Shown: in pieces, positions 44,162 to 53,580 of the stretch
Layout of the letters: every line of letters starts with the position of its first letter
Numbering within the stretch: position 1 is the first letter of the stretch
Assembly: GCF_030269905.1 (NCBI RefSeq)
Contig: NZ_BSVC01000002.1
Location: 532,419 to 596,418 of the forward strand
Direction: 5' to 3'
Length of the DNA: 64,000 bases
From: Pelosinus sp. IPA-1
Lineage (GTDB): Bacteria; Bacillota; Negativicutes; DSM-13327
The notes under the pieces: model-generated
Database searches by the model: none
What the model was told of the DNA's origin: nothing
Seen by the model: only the letters and a program-made list of their open reading frames with translations
Made by a program: the position numbers and the translations under genes

Positions 44162-44794
44162 ATGAAAATTGCATTAATCGGAGCGAGTGGTACTGTGGGA
44201 CAGCGTATTTTAAAGGAAGCATTAACAAGAGGGCATCAAGTCGTAGCAATTGTGCGTGATCCTTCCCGTGTTACTCAACAAGATGAAAAGTTACGTGTAG
44301 TAGTGGGAGATCTTTTAGATGATGAGAGCATTCGTAAGGCGATAGCAGGTTATGATGTGGTCATAAGTGCTTATGGACCATCACATGGAGCCGAAGATAC
44401 TATGCAGACTGTAAACCAAGGATTGATTGATGCTGTCAAACAAGCTGGAGTACAACGGTTGTTAATCGTAGGTGGAGCTGGAAGCCTAGAAGTGGCTCCA
44501 GGTCTCAAACTTGTCAATACACCAGATTTTCCTGAGGCTTGGAAAGCAATTGCATTGTCTGCGGCTGAAACCCTTGAAATTTATCGTAAGGCAGATTTGG
44601 ACTGGACCTATTTTAGTCCTGCGGCCATGTTTCAACCAGGAGAACGTACAGGTGTATTTCGAATTGGTACCGATCAGCTTGTAGTTGATGAAAAGGGGGA
44701 AAGTAGAATTTCTACAGAAGATTATGCCATTGCTATGTTAGATGAAGTAGAAAAGCCTCGTTTTATCCGTAAAAGGTTTACTATCGCATACTAA
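44162..44794 (+). CDS. NAD(P)-binding protein of the YwnB/NmrA type
   Basis: Soluble Rossmann-fold protein of 210 aa. ATG 44162 (AAAAGGA upstream) gives the standard start MKIALIGASGTVGQRIL with the dinucleotide-binding GASGTVG (about 7-13); the frame from 44120 lacks a site. Other family segments are VVGDLLDDESIRKAI, VISAYGP (about 73-79), LLIVGGAGSLEV and DWTYFSPAAMFQPG. Related proteins are atypical short-chain reductases often controlled by a linked Rrf2-type repressor and induced by thiol or electrophile stress. The substrate is unknown. Confidence 0.88.
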   Translation: MKIALIGASGTVGQRILKEALTRGHQVVAIVRDPSRVTQQDEKLRVVVGDLLDDESIRKAIAGYDVVISAYGPSHGAEDTMQTVNQGLIDAVKQAGVQRLLIVGGAGSLEVAPGLKLVNTPDFPEAWKAIALSAAETLEIYRKADLDWTYFSPAAMFQPGERTGVFRIGTDQLVVDEKGESRISTEDYAIAMLDEVEKPRFIRKRFTIAY

Positions 44795-44854
44795 GCAAGG
44801 GCGATCTTTAGATCATCTTTATTATCAGTCATTATTTAAAAGGAGACTTATGAA

Positions 44855-45484
44855 ATGAAACCGCAAATTTATTATGTTATGGATACAATGTGTGGATGGT
44901 GTTATGGATTTAGTGATGTAATCAACCAAGCTCATGAGAAGTATAAGAGTGATTTGGATATTACCATTTTGCCGGCTGGAATGTGGATTGGTGAGAATGT
45001 AAAAAAAATGAATGACAGCCTTAGTCACTTTATCAGAACTCACAATATAACACTCACAAAATTAACAGGGAAAAAGTTTGGTGATGGATTTGAAAAAAAT
45101 ATACTGCAAAACAAGGTCGCTATTCTAGATAGTTTACCTGGTGCAAAAGCCGTTGTTGTTATGCAAACAGTAAAAAAAGAAAAGTCTTTCGAATACTTAA
45201 AAGAAATACAGAATGCTTTTTATATCCATGGAAAGGATACGAATGATTGGCAACTTTATGCTAATATTGCTGAGAATTTTGGTGTTTCTAAGGAAATATT
45301 TAAAAAAGAATATTTTTCTGAACAACATGCAAAAATCGTAAACGACTGTTTTGCACTCGCAGAGCAGTTAGGAGTATCAACCTATCCTAGTGTAGTAGCT
45401 GTAATCGAGGGGAAAGCTAAATTAATATCTCAGGGATATGTTGAGTGGAGTGAGTTAGAGGTAATACTTGATCGGTATATCTGA
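44855..45484 (+). CDS. DsbA-family thioredoxin-fold protein
   Basis: 209 aa without a signal peptide, start ATG behind AAGGAGAC. The catalytic CGWC motif is in MDTMCGWCYGF (about residues 9-19). The cis-proline loop appears as VSTYPSVV (about 173-180), with the intervening helical insert typical of the FrnE/DsbA-like cytoplasmic group. It would act as a dithiol oxidoreductase or isomerase in the cytoplasm. It lies 60 nt after the YwnB-like gene and probably shares its transcript, consistent with a redox-stress pair. Confidence 0.85.
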   Translation: MKPQIYYVMDTMCGWCYGFSDVINQAHEKYKSDLDITILPAGMWIGENVKKMNDSLSHFIRTHNITLTKLTGKKFGDGFEKNILQNKVAILDSLPGAKAVVVMQTVKKEKSFEYLKEIQNAFYIHGKDTNDWQLYANIAENFGVSKEIFKKEYFSEQHAKIVNDCFALAEQLGVSTYPSVVAVIEGKAKLISQGYVEWSELEVILDRYI

Positions 45485-45560
45485 TAACCAATGCTAAGTA
45501 TGGTAGGCGGATATATTCTACTGCTAATATTAATGACATAAATTGATGTAGCCTTTCTGG

Positions 45561-45622
45561 GAGCAATGACGCACCATAAAGACATTCAATCCTTCTAGCG
45601 ATTTCTTGCTAGAAGGATTTTT
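45561..45622 (+). repeat. Possible remnant of tRNA-Arg 3' end plus terminator
   Basis: CGCACCATAAAGA (45570-45582) is identical to the CCA end and following bases of tRNA-Arg (43582-43594). After a short gap it is followed by a hairpin ATCCTTCTAGC / GCTAGAAGGAT resembling the tRNA terminator. Both are followed by TTTTTGTAT. The bases before it only weakly resemble a T arm. Confidence 0.5.
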
Positions 45623-45706
45623 GTATAAAAATTAACAAGGTGTATCATGATGAAGGGGCACCAAGTGAATTGTAAAATTAGGAATAACATTCTTCATTCT
45701 AAAAAA

Positions 45707-45742
45707 CTAGTAATGTTTCTAAAAATTTATAAACATTACTAG
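45707..45742. promoter_or_regulatory. Upstream activator site 1 of sigma-54 locus
   Basis: A 12-bp perfect inverted repeat (CTAGTAATGTTT / AAACATTACTAG) encloses a 21-nt dyad at 45714-45734 that begins TGTTTCT and ends AAAC. The dyad matches 52693-52713 in 18 of 21 positions. Its centre lies 143 nt before the -24 GG of the promoter at 45865. Confidence 0.65.
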
Positions 45743-45796
45743 GGCTGGGTTTTTAGTTTCTTTATAGGATATATTTGCAGATTATTCTTAAATATT

Positions 45797-45852
45797 AGAA
45801 ATGCTAATAAAAGGATGTTCTCCTGGAACACCCTTTCATTAGCATTTTTAGA
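45797..45852. terminator. Long hairpin before CitMHS promoter
   Basis: AAATGCTAATAAAAGGATGTTC pairs with GGAACACCCTTTCATTAGCATTT with few mismatches, followed by TT. It could end the upstream DsbA transcript or insulate the promoter. The 513-nt gap 45485-45997 holds this, the tRNA-like remnant, the activator site and the promoter. Confidence 0.5.
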
Positions 45853-45864
45853 GCATATTTGATA

Positions 45865-45881
45865 TTGGCACGATTCTTGCT
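45865..45881 (+). promoter_or_regulatory. Sigma-54 promoter of CitMHS-AtuA operon
   Basis: TTGGCACGATTCTTGCT matches the TGGCAC-N5-TTGC consensus exactly. It lies 117 nt before the CitMHS start. A 23-codon micro-frame (45930-46001) overlaps that start by ATGA and may couple translation, but its ribosome site is poor. Confidence 0.88.
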
Positions 45882-45997
45882 AGTAATACTATTGTATAAA
45901 TAGTTTGAGCAATAGTAAAAAGAATGGAGATGATCATTATTGGTGTAAAATGTATTGTAGCTAAACTTACCAGCCTAAATATCAAGGAGGAAAGAAG

Positions 45998-47296
45998 ATG
46001 ATAGCACTATTAGGTTTGTTAACAATAGTAATTTTACTAGGTGTGATTATTACTAAGCGTATGTCACCTTTGGTTGCCTTAATTGTGATACCTGTTATCG
46101 CATCGCTGCTTGGAGGTTTTGGACTAAGTACTAGTAAATTTATTATCAGCGGTATTCAAAATATTGCTCCGGTAGCGACTATGTTTGTTTTTGCAATTCT
46201 ATTTTTCGGTGTAATGGGCGACGCAGGGTTGTTCGATCCAATTATTAATAGAGTACTAAAAGCTGTTGGTGCAAAACCCACACGGATATTAATGGGTACT
46301 GCCCTATTGGCGTTACTTATACATCTTGATGGATCGGGAGCGGTATGCTTTTTAATTACCATTCCGGCAATGCTTCCGATTTATGAACGGTTAAAAATGG
46401 ACAAAAGACTTCTTTGTTTAATGGTATCTATGGCAGCAGGTGTAAACTACTTGCCGTGGACGGGCCCTACCTTACGAGCTGCCGCAGCATTTAAGGTACC
46501 AGTTACTGAGGTTTTTACTCCACTGGTCATCCCGCAACTTGTAGGTCTTATCTACGTATTTACAGTAGCTTACTTATTGGGTAAAAAAGAAGCACGTCGC
46601 CTTGGTATTAAAGATGGTGAAACAACAGATATCGTGTTGAAAAGAGAATTAAAAGACGAAGAGATTGCACTACGTCGCCCGAAAATGTTTTGGGTAAATG
46701 CTGTACTTGCTATTATTGTTATGGGTGTAATGATTGCTGGTGTAGTTGATCCCGCACCTATGTTTATGATTGGCACGGTATTAGCTTTGATAATTAACTA
46801 TCCAGAAGTAAGCCAACAAAAGGCTCGAGTCGATGCCCATGCGAAAGCGGCTTTAATGATGGCTAGTATCTTGTTAGCTGCTGGATCATTTGTAGGAATC
46901 ATGAGTGGTACAAAAATGATTACAGCCATGGCTCAGGTGGCAGTTTCTTTTGTTCCCCCAGCCTTAGCTCAGCACATTCCTTTTGCTATGGGAATTATTT
47001 CGATGCCCCTTAGTTTACTCTTTGATCCCGATTCTTTTTATTTCGGTGTACTGCCAGTAGTGGCTGAAGTGGGTAAAATGTTAGGAGTTCAGCCAATTGC
47101 AGTGGCGCAAGCGGCCCTGATGGGACAAATGACGGTAGGTTTCCCCGTTAGCCCATTAACTCCTGCTACCTTTCTTATTATTGGCTTAACCGGTATAGAA
47201 TTAGGTGAACATCAAAAATTTTCCATCCCATATCTTTGGCTGGCTTCTATAATTATGACGATTACTTGTGCGATTATTGGGGTATTCCCGTTTTAG
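45998..47296 (+). CDS. CitMHS-family citrate/organic acid:cation symporter
   Basis: Membrane carrier of 432 aa with about 12 helices, start ATG behind AAGGAGGAAAG. The N-terminal [37 protein letters not shown] (about 66-82), [20 protein letters not shown] (about 108-127) and the closing [16 protein letters not shown] match the CitMHS family, which imports citrate-metal complexes or other carboxylates. It is the first gene of a sigma-54-driven operon with the AtuA pair 30 nt downstream. Its real cargo is therefore probably the acid degraded by those genes rather than citrate. Confidence 0.88.
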   Translation: MIALLGLLTIVILLGVIITKRMSPLVALIVIPVIASLLGGFGLSTSKFIISGIQNIAPVATMFVFAILFFGVMGDAGLFDPIINRVLKAVGAKPTRILMGTALLALLIHLDGSGAVCFLITIPAMLPIYERLKMDKRLLCLMVSMAAGVNYLPWTGPTLRAAAAFKVPVTEVFTPLVIPQLVGLIYVFTVAYLLGKKEARRLGIKDGETTDIVLKRELKDEEIALRRPKMFWVNAVLAIIVMGVMIAGVVDPAPMFMIGTVLALIINYPEVSQQKARVDAHAKAALMMASILLAAGSFVGIMSGTKMITAMAQVAVSFVPPALAQHIPFAMGIISMPLSLLFDPDSFYFGVLPVVAEVGKMLGVQPIAVAQAALMGQMTVGFPVSPLTPATFLIIGLTGIELGEHQKFSIPYLWLASIIMTITCAIIGVFPF

Positions 47297-47326
47297 GGGT
47301 CCCAGAAAAATAGAGAGGTGTTAAGC

Positions 47327-48667
47327 GTGGAAAAAATTCGAATTGGATCCGGTGCTGGATATTCAGGTGACAGGATTGAACCAGCTGTAGAATTAGTAGA
47401 AAAGGGAAATATTCAATACTTAGTATTTGAGTGTTTAGCAGAAAGAACAATTGCAATAGCTCAACAAGCCAAAATGAAAGACCCAAATGCGGGATATGAT
47501 GGGCTTTTGGTAGAGCGTATGGAAGCGATTTTAGCTGGTTGCAAACAAAAAGGAATTAAGATAATAACAAATATGGGGGCTGCCAATCCCATTGCCGGTG
47601 CGAAAAAGATTAAGGAAATTGCAATGCAGTTAGGCATTACAGGACTAAAGATTGCTGCGGTGACAGGTGATGATGTAGTAGAAACTGTACGATCTGGAGA
47701 TTACTCAATTTTAGAGACTGGCGAAAATTTAGCAACGATAAAAGATAAAATTGTATCTGCTAACGCTTATCTTGGAACTAAGCCCATTGTGGAAGCGCTT
47801 AAAAATGGTGCAGATGTTATTATTACAGGACGAGTCGCCGACCCAGCTTTATTTTTGGCACCACTAATATATGAGTTTAATTGGTCTGATGAAGATTGGG
47901 ATATGATGGGGCAAGGTACTGTAATTGGCCATTTATTGGAGTGCGCAGGACAAATAACGGGTGGTTACTTTGCCGATCCAGGTTATAAGGATGTGCAAGG
48001 ATTAGCACGTTTAGGTTTCCCTATTGCTGAAGTGCAAAAAGATGGTACTTTTATTATTACTAAGGTTCCAGGTTCGGGTGGTAAAGTTACTCTTGCTACT
48101 TGTAAAGAGCAATTGATGTATGAGATACACAATCCTGTAGCTTATATTACTCCTGATGTTGTGGCTGATTTTACTAGTGTAGAGTTTACTCAAGTAGGGG
48201 AAGATCAGGTACAGGTTAAAGGAGGAAAAGGACTGGCAAAAACAGATTTTCTTAAAGCTTCTATAGGGTACATTGATAGTTATATGGGAGAAGGGCAAAT
48301 CAGTTATGCTGGTCCTGGAGCAGTCGCTCGCGGGAAATTAGCGTTAAAAATTGTTGAGGAAAGACTTAAGATTGTGGGCGTAGAGTATCAAGAAGTTAAG
48401 TTTGATCTTATTGGAATTGACTCTCTTCATGGTTCGAATATTTCTAAGACTGAGCATGAACCCTATGAAGTTCGTGTCAGGGTGACTGGTCGTACGCAAA
48501 ATATGAAGGAAGCCATTCGCATCGGTAATGAAGTGGAAACCTTATATACCAATGGCCCAGCAGGAGGCGGCGGTGCCACCAAGTCTGCCAAACAAGTTGT
48601 AGCAATGGTGTCTGCTCTTGTACCTCGTTCATTAGTAAATTACAATTTATATTATGAGGTGGTTTAA
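47327..48667 (+). CDS. AtuA-family protein (DUF1446)
   Basis: 446 aa, GTG 47327 after GAGAGGTG. It matches the main domain of AtuA, named after acyclic terpene utilisation in Pseudomonas, by IRIGSGAGYSGDRIEPAVEL (about 4-23), ITNMGAANP, IITGRVADPALFLAPLIYEF (about 165-184) and GPAGGGGATK near the C-terminus. Its biochemical reaction is not established; it may act on CoA thioesters or branched acids. In AtuA of pseudomonads this domain is joined to a C-terminal piece that here is a separate gene 1 nt downstream. Confidence 0.88.
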   Translation: MEKIRIGSGAGYSGDRIEPAVELVEKGNIQYLVFECLAERTIAIAQQAKMKDPNAGYDGLLVERMEAILAGCKQKGIKIITNMGAANPIAGAKKIKEIAMQLGITGLKIAAVTGDDVVETVRSGDYSILETGENLATIKDKIVSANAYLGTKPIVEALKNGADVIITGRVADPALFLAPLIYEFNWSDEDWDMMGQGTVIGHLLECAGQITGGYFADPGYKDVQGLARLGFPIAEVQKDGTFIITKVPGSGGKVTLATCKEQLMYEIHNPVAYITPDVVADFTSVEFTQVGEDQVQVKGGKGLAKTDFLKASIGYIDSYMGEGQISYAGPGAVARGKLALKIVEERLKIVGVEYQEVKFDLIGIDSLHGSNISKTEHEPYEVRVRVTGRTQNMKEAIRIGNEVETLYTNGPAGGGGATKSAKQVVAMVSALVPRSLVNYNLYYEVV

Positions 48668-48668
48668 G

Positions 48669-48977
48669 ATGAAACTAAGAGAAATCGCTCATTCTCGAAC
48701 TGGGGATAAAGGTAATATCTCAAATATTTCAGTAATTGCCCATGATCCAGGGCAATATCCTATTCTCAAAAAATATGTCACGGCAGAAAAAGTGAAAGAG
48801 TTTTTCTCCGAAATTGTAAAAGGAGAGGTTGTACGTTATGAGCTTCCCAATATTGGTGCACTTAACTTTGTTTTATATAGTGCTCTTGGCGGTGGAGTAA
48901 CGCGTACATTATCCTTAGATGCCCATGGGAAATCTCTCAGCTCTGCGCTTATGAATTTGGAAATTCCAATTGAGTAA
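48669..48977 (+). CDS. AtuA-related small subunit
   Basis: 102 aa. ATG 48669 with GAGGTGG upstream is chosen over 48654. It begins MKLREIAHSRTGDKGNISNI, the typical start of the C-terminal AtuA domain, and includes VVRYELPNIGALNFVLYSAL (about 57-76) and GGGVTRTLSLDAHGKSL. Spacing of 1 nt from the larger gene implies a 1:1 complex, that is, a split form of full-length AtuA. The next 200 nt hold a hairpin (49034-49075) and the ribosome site of the chemoreceptor gene. Confidence 0.85.
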   Translation: MKLREIAHSRTGDKGNISNISVIAHDPGQYPILKKYVTAEKVKEFFSEIVKGEVVRYELPNIGALNFVLYSALGGGVTRTLSLDAHGKSLSSALMNLEIPIE

Positions 48978-49033
48978 CAAATTTGGAACGCAGTTAAAAA
49001 TAAACAATTTACCATTGTCACAATAATAAAGCT

Positions 49034-49075
49034 AACGCATAAGGACATTTAGTAAGATAAATGTCTTTATGCGTT
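49034..49075 (+). terminator. Strong hairpin after AtuA pair
   Basis: AACGCATAAGGACATTTA pairs with TAAATGTCTTTATGCGTT (one mismatch) with a 6-nt loop. It has no clear T run, so it may be a weak terminator or 3'-end protector. Confidence 0.55.
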
Positions 49076-49189
49076 GAACTGCTTGTAAATGTATGTAAAA
49101 TATGTGTAATTTGTAAAAGATATTAGTTAAAAAAGGATATTGTAGAAAAAAGTAGAAATAGCTTAGTACTAATGGTAAGGGGGACAAAA

Positions 49190-51166
49190 ATGAATTCAAT
49201 TAAAACAAAGTTAATTATTGTCGTTGGTTTATTGATCTCAATATCGTTAGGCATTTTATGGACTTTTAACTATTGGAATACAAGGCAACTGTTAATCATA
49301 GATACAGAGGAATATCTTACGTTACAAGCTGGAACAACTGGGAAACAAGTAGGAGATTTTTTTGATTCACGTGTTGCCGAAATTAGTTTGATGGCAAGCT
49401 CGCCTACTTTAGTAGGGGGAGATCAGCAAGCAATTACTAGCTATTTGAAAGATGAAGAACAACGTAATAAAAAATATATTCGATTCTTTTTCACGGATCA
49501 ATTAGGAACTGTTTTTTATACAGATGGAACAAGTGCAAATATTGCTCAACGTGATTATTTTAAGAAGGTTATGGAAACGGGACAAGCATTTGTGCCCGAT
49601 CCAGTAATTTCACGTGTAGATGGAAAGCCGATCATTACTGTAGTAGCTCCGATAAAAAAAGGTAATAAAGTAGTGGGAATTTTAGGCGGTTCCGTGTCTT
49701 TGGAGAATGCGGCAAGTGACGTCGTAAAAGTAAAAGTAGGGCAAACAGGCAGCGCCTTTATAATAAAAAATGACGGTGTAGTGATTGTTCATCCAGATGC
49801 GACTAAAATAATGAAAGCTAATTTACAGTCTGACCAGGATGTAGACATCAGCTTAAAAGCTGCAACAGAAAAAATGATTAAAGGGGAAAGTGGCATTACC
49901 CACTACTCTGATAATAATATTGATACCTATATAGCGTATGCTCCCATCAGTGGAACGAATTGGAGTATTGGAGTGCATGTTCCAGTTGTTGAGGTCATGG
50001 GAAAACTTCAAGCCTTTATGCTTTCGGCAGGTATTAGTTTTGTTATTATACTCTTATTAACAATTGGAATTGTTTTCTTCTTTGCAGGCTATTTAGCGAA
50101 ACCCATTCAAGTGCTAAGTGTTTTTGTTAACCGTATTGCTAACGGTGATCTAACAGGGGAAGGTCTAGAAATTAGCGCAAAAGATGAAATCGGAAGCTTA
50201 GCAAAGTCGTTTGAATTAATGGCAAATAATTTACGCAATCTATTAAGACAGATTGGACAAACAGCAGAACAATTAGCTGCATCTTCACAGCAATTGACTG
50301 CCAACTCTGAACAGTCGGCCCAAGCTTCCGGTCAAGTTGCATCCTTGATAGTAGTCGTGGCAAATGAGGCGGAAGGGCAAAAGGCTTCTACAAATGAAGT
50401 GTCAAAGGTAATGCAAAACATGAATGGTGGAATACAAAATGTAGTTGAAAAAACCAATACTGTGACAGAGGCGACGGAAAAGACAGCTGTTTCTTCTATG
50501 GAAGGTGAGAAGGTTGTCAAGGACGCTATTTACCAAATGCAGAGTATTGAAGATGCTGTAACTGATTCTGCCAAAGTAGTAGAAATATTGGGAGAAAGAT
50601 CAAAGGAAATCGGGGACATTGTTGGAACAATTTCTGAGATCGCAGGGCAAACAAATCTCTTAGCGTTAAACGCTGCCATAGAAGCAGCAAGAGCTGGTGA
50701 ACAAGGCCGTGGATTTGCAGTAGTAGCTGATGAAGTACGCAAATTAGCTGAGCAGTCTCACAGTGCTGCTAGTCGCATTGCGGATTTAATTAGTGAAATT
50801 CAGTTAGAAATAGATAAAGCAGTAGTAGCGATGAACAAGGGGACGAAAGAGGCCCAATTAGGTACAGAAGTGATCAATAATGCAGAAGTAAAGTTTGGTG
50901 CGATTTCTCAGTTAGTTAAAGAAGTTACTGGGCAAGTAAGAGATATAAAAGTACAAATCGGAATCATGGCACAAAATAGTGAGACGATTGTTTGTGAAGT
51001 ACGTGATGTAGACATTGCCAGTAAAAATATGGCGGCAAGAACGCAAGAAATTTCTGCAACGATTGAAGAACAATCAGCAGCATCAGAAGAACTAGCTTCT
51101 TCAAGCAAAAGTTTAGCCATGATGGCCGAGGAATTGCAAGAAGCCGTACATAAATTTAAATTTTGA
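49190..51166 (+). CDS. Methyl-accepting chemotaxis protein with dCache sensor
   Basis: Chemoreceptor of 658 aa. ATG 49190 (AAGGGGG upstream) removes six residues of a longer frame. A membrane helix (about 7-28) is followed by an extracytoplasmic dCache region to about 285. That region includes [16 protein letters not shown]-like [17 protein letters not shown] and [19 protein letters not shown] second helix (about 288-310), HAMP with [10 protein letters not shown] and the signalling domain with [20 protein letters not shown] (about 490-509) complete it. Its place inside the sigma-54 locus suggests that it senses the organic acid degraded here. dCache domains bind carboxylates and amino acids in known cases. 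Confidence 0.92.
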   Translation: MNSIKTKLIIVVGLLISISLGILWTFNYWNTRQLLIIDTEEYLTLQAGTTGKQVGDFFDSRVAEISLMASSPTLVGGDQQAITSYLKDEEQRNKKYIRFFFTDQLGTVFYTDGTSANIAQRDYFKKVMETGQAFVPDPVISRVDGKPIITVVAPIKKGNKVVGILGGSVSLENAASDVVKVKVGQTGSAFIIKNDGVVIVHPDATKIMKANLQSDQDVDISLKAATEKMIKGESGITHYSDNNIDTYIAYAPISGTNWSIGVHVPVVEVMGKLQAFMLSAGISFVIILLLTIGIVFFFAGYLAKPIQVLSVFVNRIANGDLTGEGLEISAKDEIGSLAKSFELMANNLRNLLRQIGQTAEQLAASSQQLTANSEQSAQASGQVASLIVVVANEAEGQKASTNEVSKVMQNMNGGIQNVVEKTNTVTEATEKTAVSSMEGEKVVKDAIYQMQSIEDAVTDSAKVVEILGERSKEIGDIVGTISEIAGQTNLLALNAAIEAARAGEQGRGFAVVADEVRKLAEQSHSAASRIADLISEIQLEIDKAVVAMNKGTKEAQLGTEVINNAEVKFGAISQLVKEVTGQVRDIKVQIGIMAQNSETIVCEVRDVDIASKNMAARTQEISATIEEQSAASEELASSSKSLAMMAEELQEAVHKFKF

Positions 51167-51238
51167 TCTAGGAATGCGGAATTTACCTTTGTTCCCCCAA
51201 AAATATCGATAGGAGCAAGGTAACTGAAGGAGGAAAGT

Positions 51239-52660
51239 ATGTCTTACAAGGGACAAGATAATGTTGATGATCTTAAAAATGTGTTGTCTTCTCCAGAATC
51301 TGCTGAAAAATGGTATATACAAATACTGAATTCAATAAATAATGGGATCTTAGTCACTGATGAACAACTAGTTGTTCGCTATATCAATTCGGAATATACC
51401 CGCATTACAAATGTTAAGGAGGATGAAATCATAGGATTTCACCTCCTTAAAGTTCGACCTGGTGCTTTGCTGCCTCAAGTGGTTACGACGGGAAAACCTC
51501 TTCTTGGACAATATAGACGAGAGGGAGAGGTTGAGTATATCGTAGACATGGCGCCAATCATTGTAGAGGGAAATATCGTTGGTGGTGTGTCAGTAGTGAA
51601 AGATATTACTGAAGTCCGACGATTATCGGAAGAAGTTAAAAAAATTGCCAAAAAGACAGGCCGTTTAAAAACAATGGTTGATCGGATCTATAAAGCAAAG
51701 TACACATTTGATGATATTATAGGAAATAGTATTCCAATGAATGAGGCAATAAGAGTGGCAAAAAGAGCAGCCCAAGGAGAGGCGGATATACTGATTACGG
51801 GAGAAAGTGGTACAGGTAAAGAACTTTTCGCCCAAGCAATTCACAATGCAAGTAATCGACAAATGGGCCCATTTGTGGCGCTGAACTGTGCTGCTATTGC
51901 TCCTTCTTTAATCGAAAGCGAATTATTTGGCTATGAAGAGGGGGCATTTACTGGAGCAAAAAAAGGAGGTAGGATTGGTCTATTTGAGATTGCAAGTGGT
52001 GGCACAATTTTCTTAGATGAAATTGCTGAACTCAGTCTTGAAGTACAGGCTAAATTACTACGGGTATTACAAGAAAGGTCAATACGACGTATTGGTGAAA
52101 CGAGTGAAGTTTCGATTGATATTCGAGTTATGGCAGCTACCAATAAAGATTTGTATCGTATGGTGCAAGAAGGAAAGTTTCGAGCAGATGTTTATTATCG
52201 TCTCAATGTATTGAATGTACACCTGCCACCTCTTAAAGAGAGAGGATTTGATATAACTTTATTGGCAAATAATTTTTTTCAGTTCTATTTTCGCAAAATT
52301 GGCAAAAGTTTTGAAGTAGATAAAAAAGTGATGGAAGTCCTCTTGCAGTATTCATGGTCTGGTAATGTGCGAGAACTACGTAACGTAATTGAGTATGCGG
52401 TAAACATGTGTGATGAGAACGATATAATAACTATATTACATTTGCCCAAGTGGTTTAAGATTGATGATGAACGCCAAAGAATTCCTACTAGTTCGTTAGC
52501 GGAGATGGTGCAGGACTTTGAAAGAAGAACAATTAAAAATGCCATACAACATTATGGATCGAGTGTAGAGGCAAAGCAGAGGATTGCAAAAGAACTCGGT
52601 ATTTCTGTTGCTACGCTTTATAATAAAATTAAAATATTGGAAACACAAAATAGAGAGTGA
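51239..52660 (+). CDS. Sigma-54-dependent activator, PAS-AAA-Fis
   Basis: 473 aa, start ATG behind GAAGGAGGAAAG. A PAS domain (about 20-130, LNSINNGILVTDEQLVVRYI onward) is followed by the AAA+ activator domain. That domain has Walker A GESGTGKE (about 186-193), the sigma-54 contact loop GAFTGA (about 235-240), Walker B GGTIFLDEIAEL and the arginine-finger region. A Fis-type helix-turn-helix comes last (AKELGISVATLYNKI). It would bind the dyads at 45714 and 52693 and fire both -24/-12 promoters after the PAS domain senses the inducer. It carries no receiver domain, so it is a direct sensor rather than a two-component partner. Confidence 0.95.
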   Translation: MSYKGQDNVDDLKNVLSSPESAEKWYIQILNSINNGILVTDEQLVVRYINSEYTRITNVKEDEIIGFHLLKVRPGALLPQVVTTGKPLLGQYRREGEVEYIVDMAPIIVEGNIVGGVSVVKDITEVRRLSEEVKKIAKKTGRLKTMVDRIYKAKYTFDDIIGNSIPMNEAIRVAKRAAQGEADILITGESGTGKELFAQAIHNASNRQMGPFVALNCAAIAPSLIESELFGYEEGAFTGAKKGGRIGLFEIASGGTIFLDEIAELSLEVQAKLLRVLQERSIRRIGETSEVSIDIRVMAATNKDLYRMVQEGKFRADVYYRLNVLNVHLPPLKERGFDITLLANNFFQFYFRKIGKSFEVDKKVMEVLLQYSWSGNVRELRNVIEYAVNMCDENDIITILHLPKWFKIDDERQRIPTSSLAEMVQDFERRTIKNAIQHYGSSVEAKQRIAKELGISVATLYNKIKILETQNRE

Positions 52661-52692
52661 AAGAATTCTATTAATTGAGAAATTTAATCATA

Positions 52693-52713
52693 TGTTTCTT
52701 AAAAGTTAGAAAC
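52693..52713. promoter_or_regulatory. Upstream activator site 2 of sigma-54 locus
   Basis: A 21-nt dyad with GTTTCT and AGAAAC arms, matching the dyad at 45714-45734 in 18 of 21 positions. Its centre lies 140 nt before the -24 GG of the second sigma-54 promoter, nearly the same geometry as at the first promoter. Confidence 0.65.
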
Positions 52714-52795
52714 GCCGTATAGGTTGTTTGCAATAGCTTTGCGTAGATACCGTGTTTTGATTTATTGAAAGATTTATAAGAATGTAGAAATTATT

Positions 52796-52822
52796 AAAGG
52801 AGCCATTATGATGGCTCCTTTA
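52796..52822 (+). terminator. Terminator after sigma-54 activator gene
   Basis: AAAGGAGCCAT pairs with ATGGCTCCTTT around a 4-nt loop, then ATTT. Confidence 0.8.
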
Positions 52823-52840
52823 TTTATTAGTGAAGTGATC

Positions 52841-52857
52841 TTGGCATGGTTTTTGCA
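52841..52857 (+). promoter_or_regulatory. Sigma-54 promoter of CoA-transferase/thiolase operon
   Basis: TTGGCATGGTTTTTGCA matches the -24/-12 consensus (GG and GC correctly spaced). It lies 64 nt before the first gene. Confidence 0.88.
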
Positions 52858-52920
52858 AGTTATTGTTGATGATAAGATTCGCAATTTGGTTTGTTTATTG
52901 ACCAAGGGGAGGAAAAAATC

Positions 52921-53580
52921 TTGAATAAAGTAGTACTACATGAAGAACTATATTCCCTTTTTAAGGATAATGGGACAGTTATGGTAGGCGGATTTATGGG
53001 AGTGGGAACACCTACGTCCTTAGTGGGCATTTTAGTAGACAAAGGAATCAAAGACATTACACTGATTGCTAGCGATACAGCTACTCCTGATACTGGTGTT
53101 GGACCATTAATTGTAAATCGGCAAGTAAAAAAAGTAATTACATCTCATATCGGGACAAATCCAGAAACGGGCAAACAAATGATAGCAGGCGAGCTAGAGG
53201 TAGAGCTTACACCACAAGGGACTCTCGCCGAAAAAATTCGGGCGGGTGGTGCCGGACTAGGTGGATTTTTGACTCCTACGGGTATTGGAACAGTAGTTGA
53301 AGAAGGGAAACAAAAATTACTGGTAAATGGAAAAGAATATTTACTGGAAGTTCCGCTAAAAGCTGATATAGCATTGTTGAAAGCATTTAAGGCTGATAGG
53401 GCAGGAAATCTGGTTTTTCGTCAATCTGCTCGTAATTTCAATCCAATTATGGCATTGGCTGCAGATATGGTAATTGTTGAAGTAGAAGAACTTGTTGAAA
53501 TTGGACAGATTGCTCCAGATGAAGTAATGACCCCAGGGGTTCTCGTTGATAAAATTGTTTGCTGTGGGAGGCGTATTTAA
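52921..53580 (+). CDS. atoD: Acyl-CoA:acetate/acetoacetate CoA-transferase, alpha subunit
   Basis: 219 aa. TTG 52921 with GGGGAGG upstream gives the family length; a frame from 52891 reads through the ribosome site. The alpha-subunit pattern is clear: [20 protein letters not shown] (about 19-38), the [13 protein letters not shown] segment (about 77-89), [19 protein letters not shown] and GGFLTPTG. The enzyme moves CoA from a donor thioester to a free acid, activating it for breakdown. It works with AtoA, whose start overlaps the stop of this gene by one base. Confidence 0.93.
   Translation: MNKVVLHEELYSLFKDNGTVMVGGFMGVGTPTSLVGILVDKGIKDITLIASDTATPDTGVGPLIVNRQVKKVITSHIGTNPETGKQMIAGELEVELTPQGTLAEKIRAGGAGLGGFLTPTGIGTVVEEGKQKLLVNGKEYLLEVPLKADIALLKAFKADRAGNLVFRQSARNFNPIMALAADMVIVEVEELVEIGQIAPDEVMTPGVLVDKIVCCGRRI

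Noticed and set aside
45930-46001. 23-residue peptide before the CitMHS gene
   Set aside because: It overlaps the carrier start by ATGA, which is suggestive, but the ribosome site is too close to its ATG and no other evidence exists. Mentioned only under the promoter.
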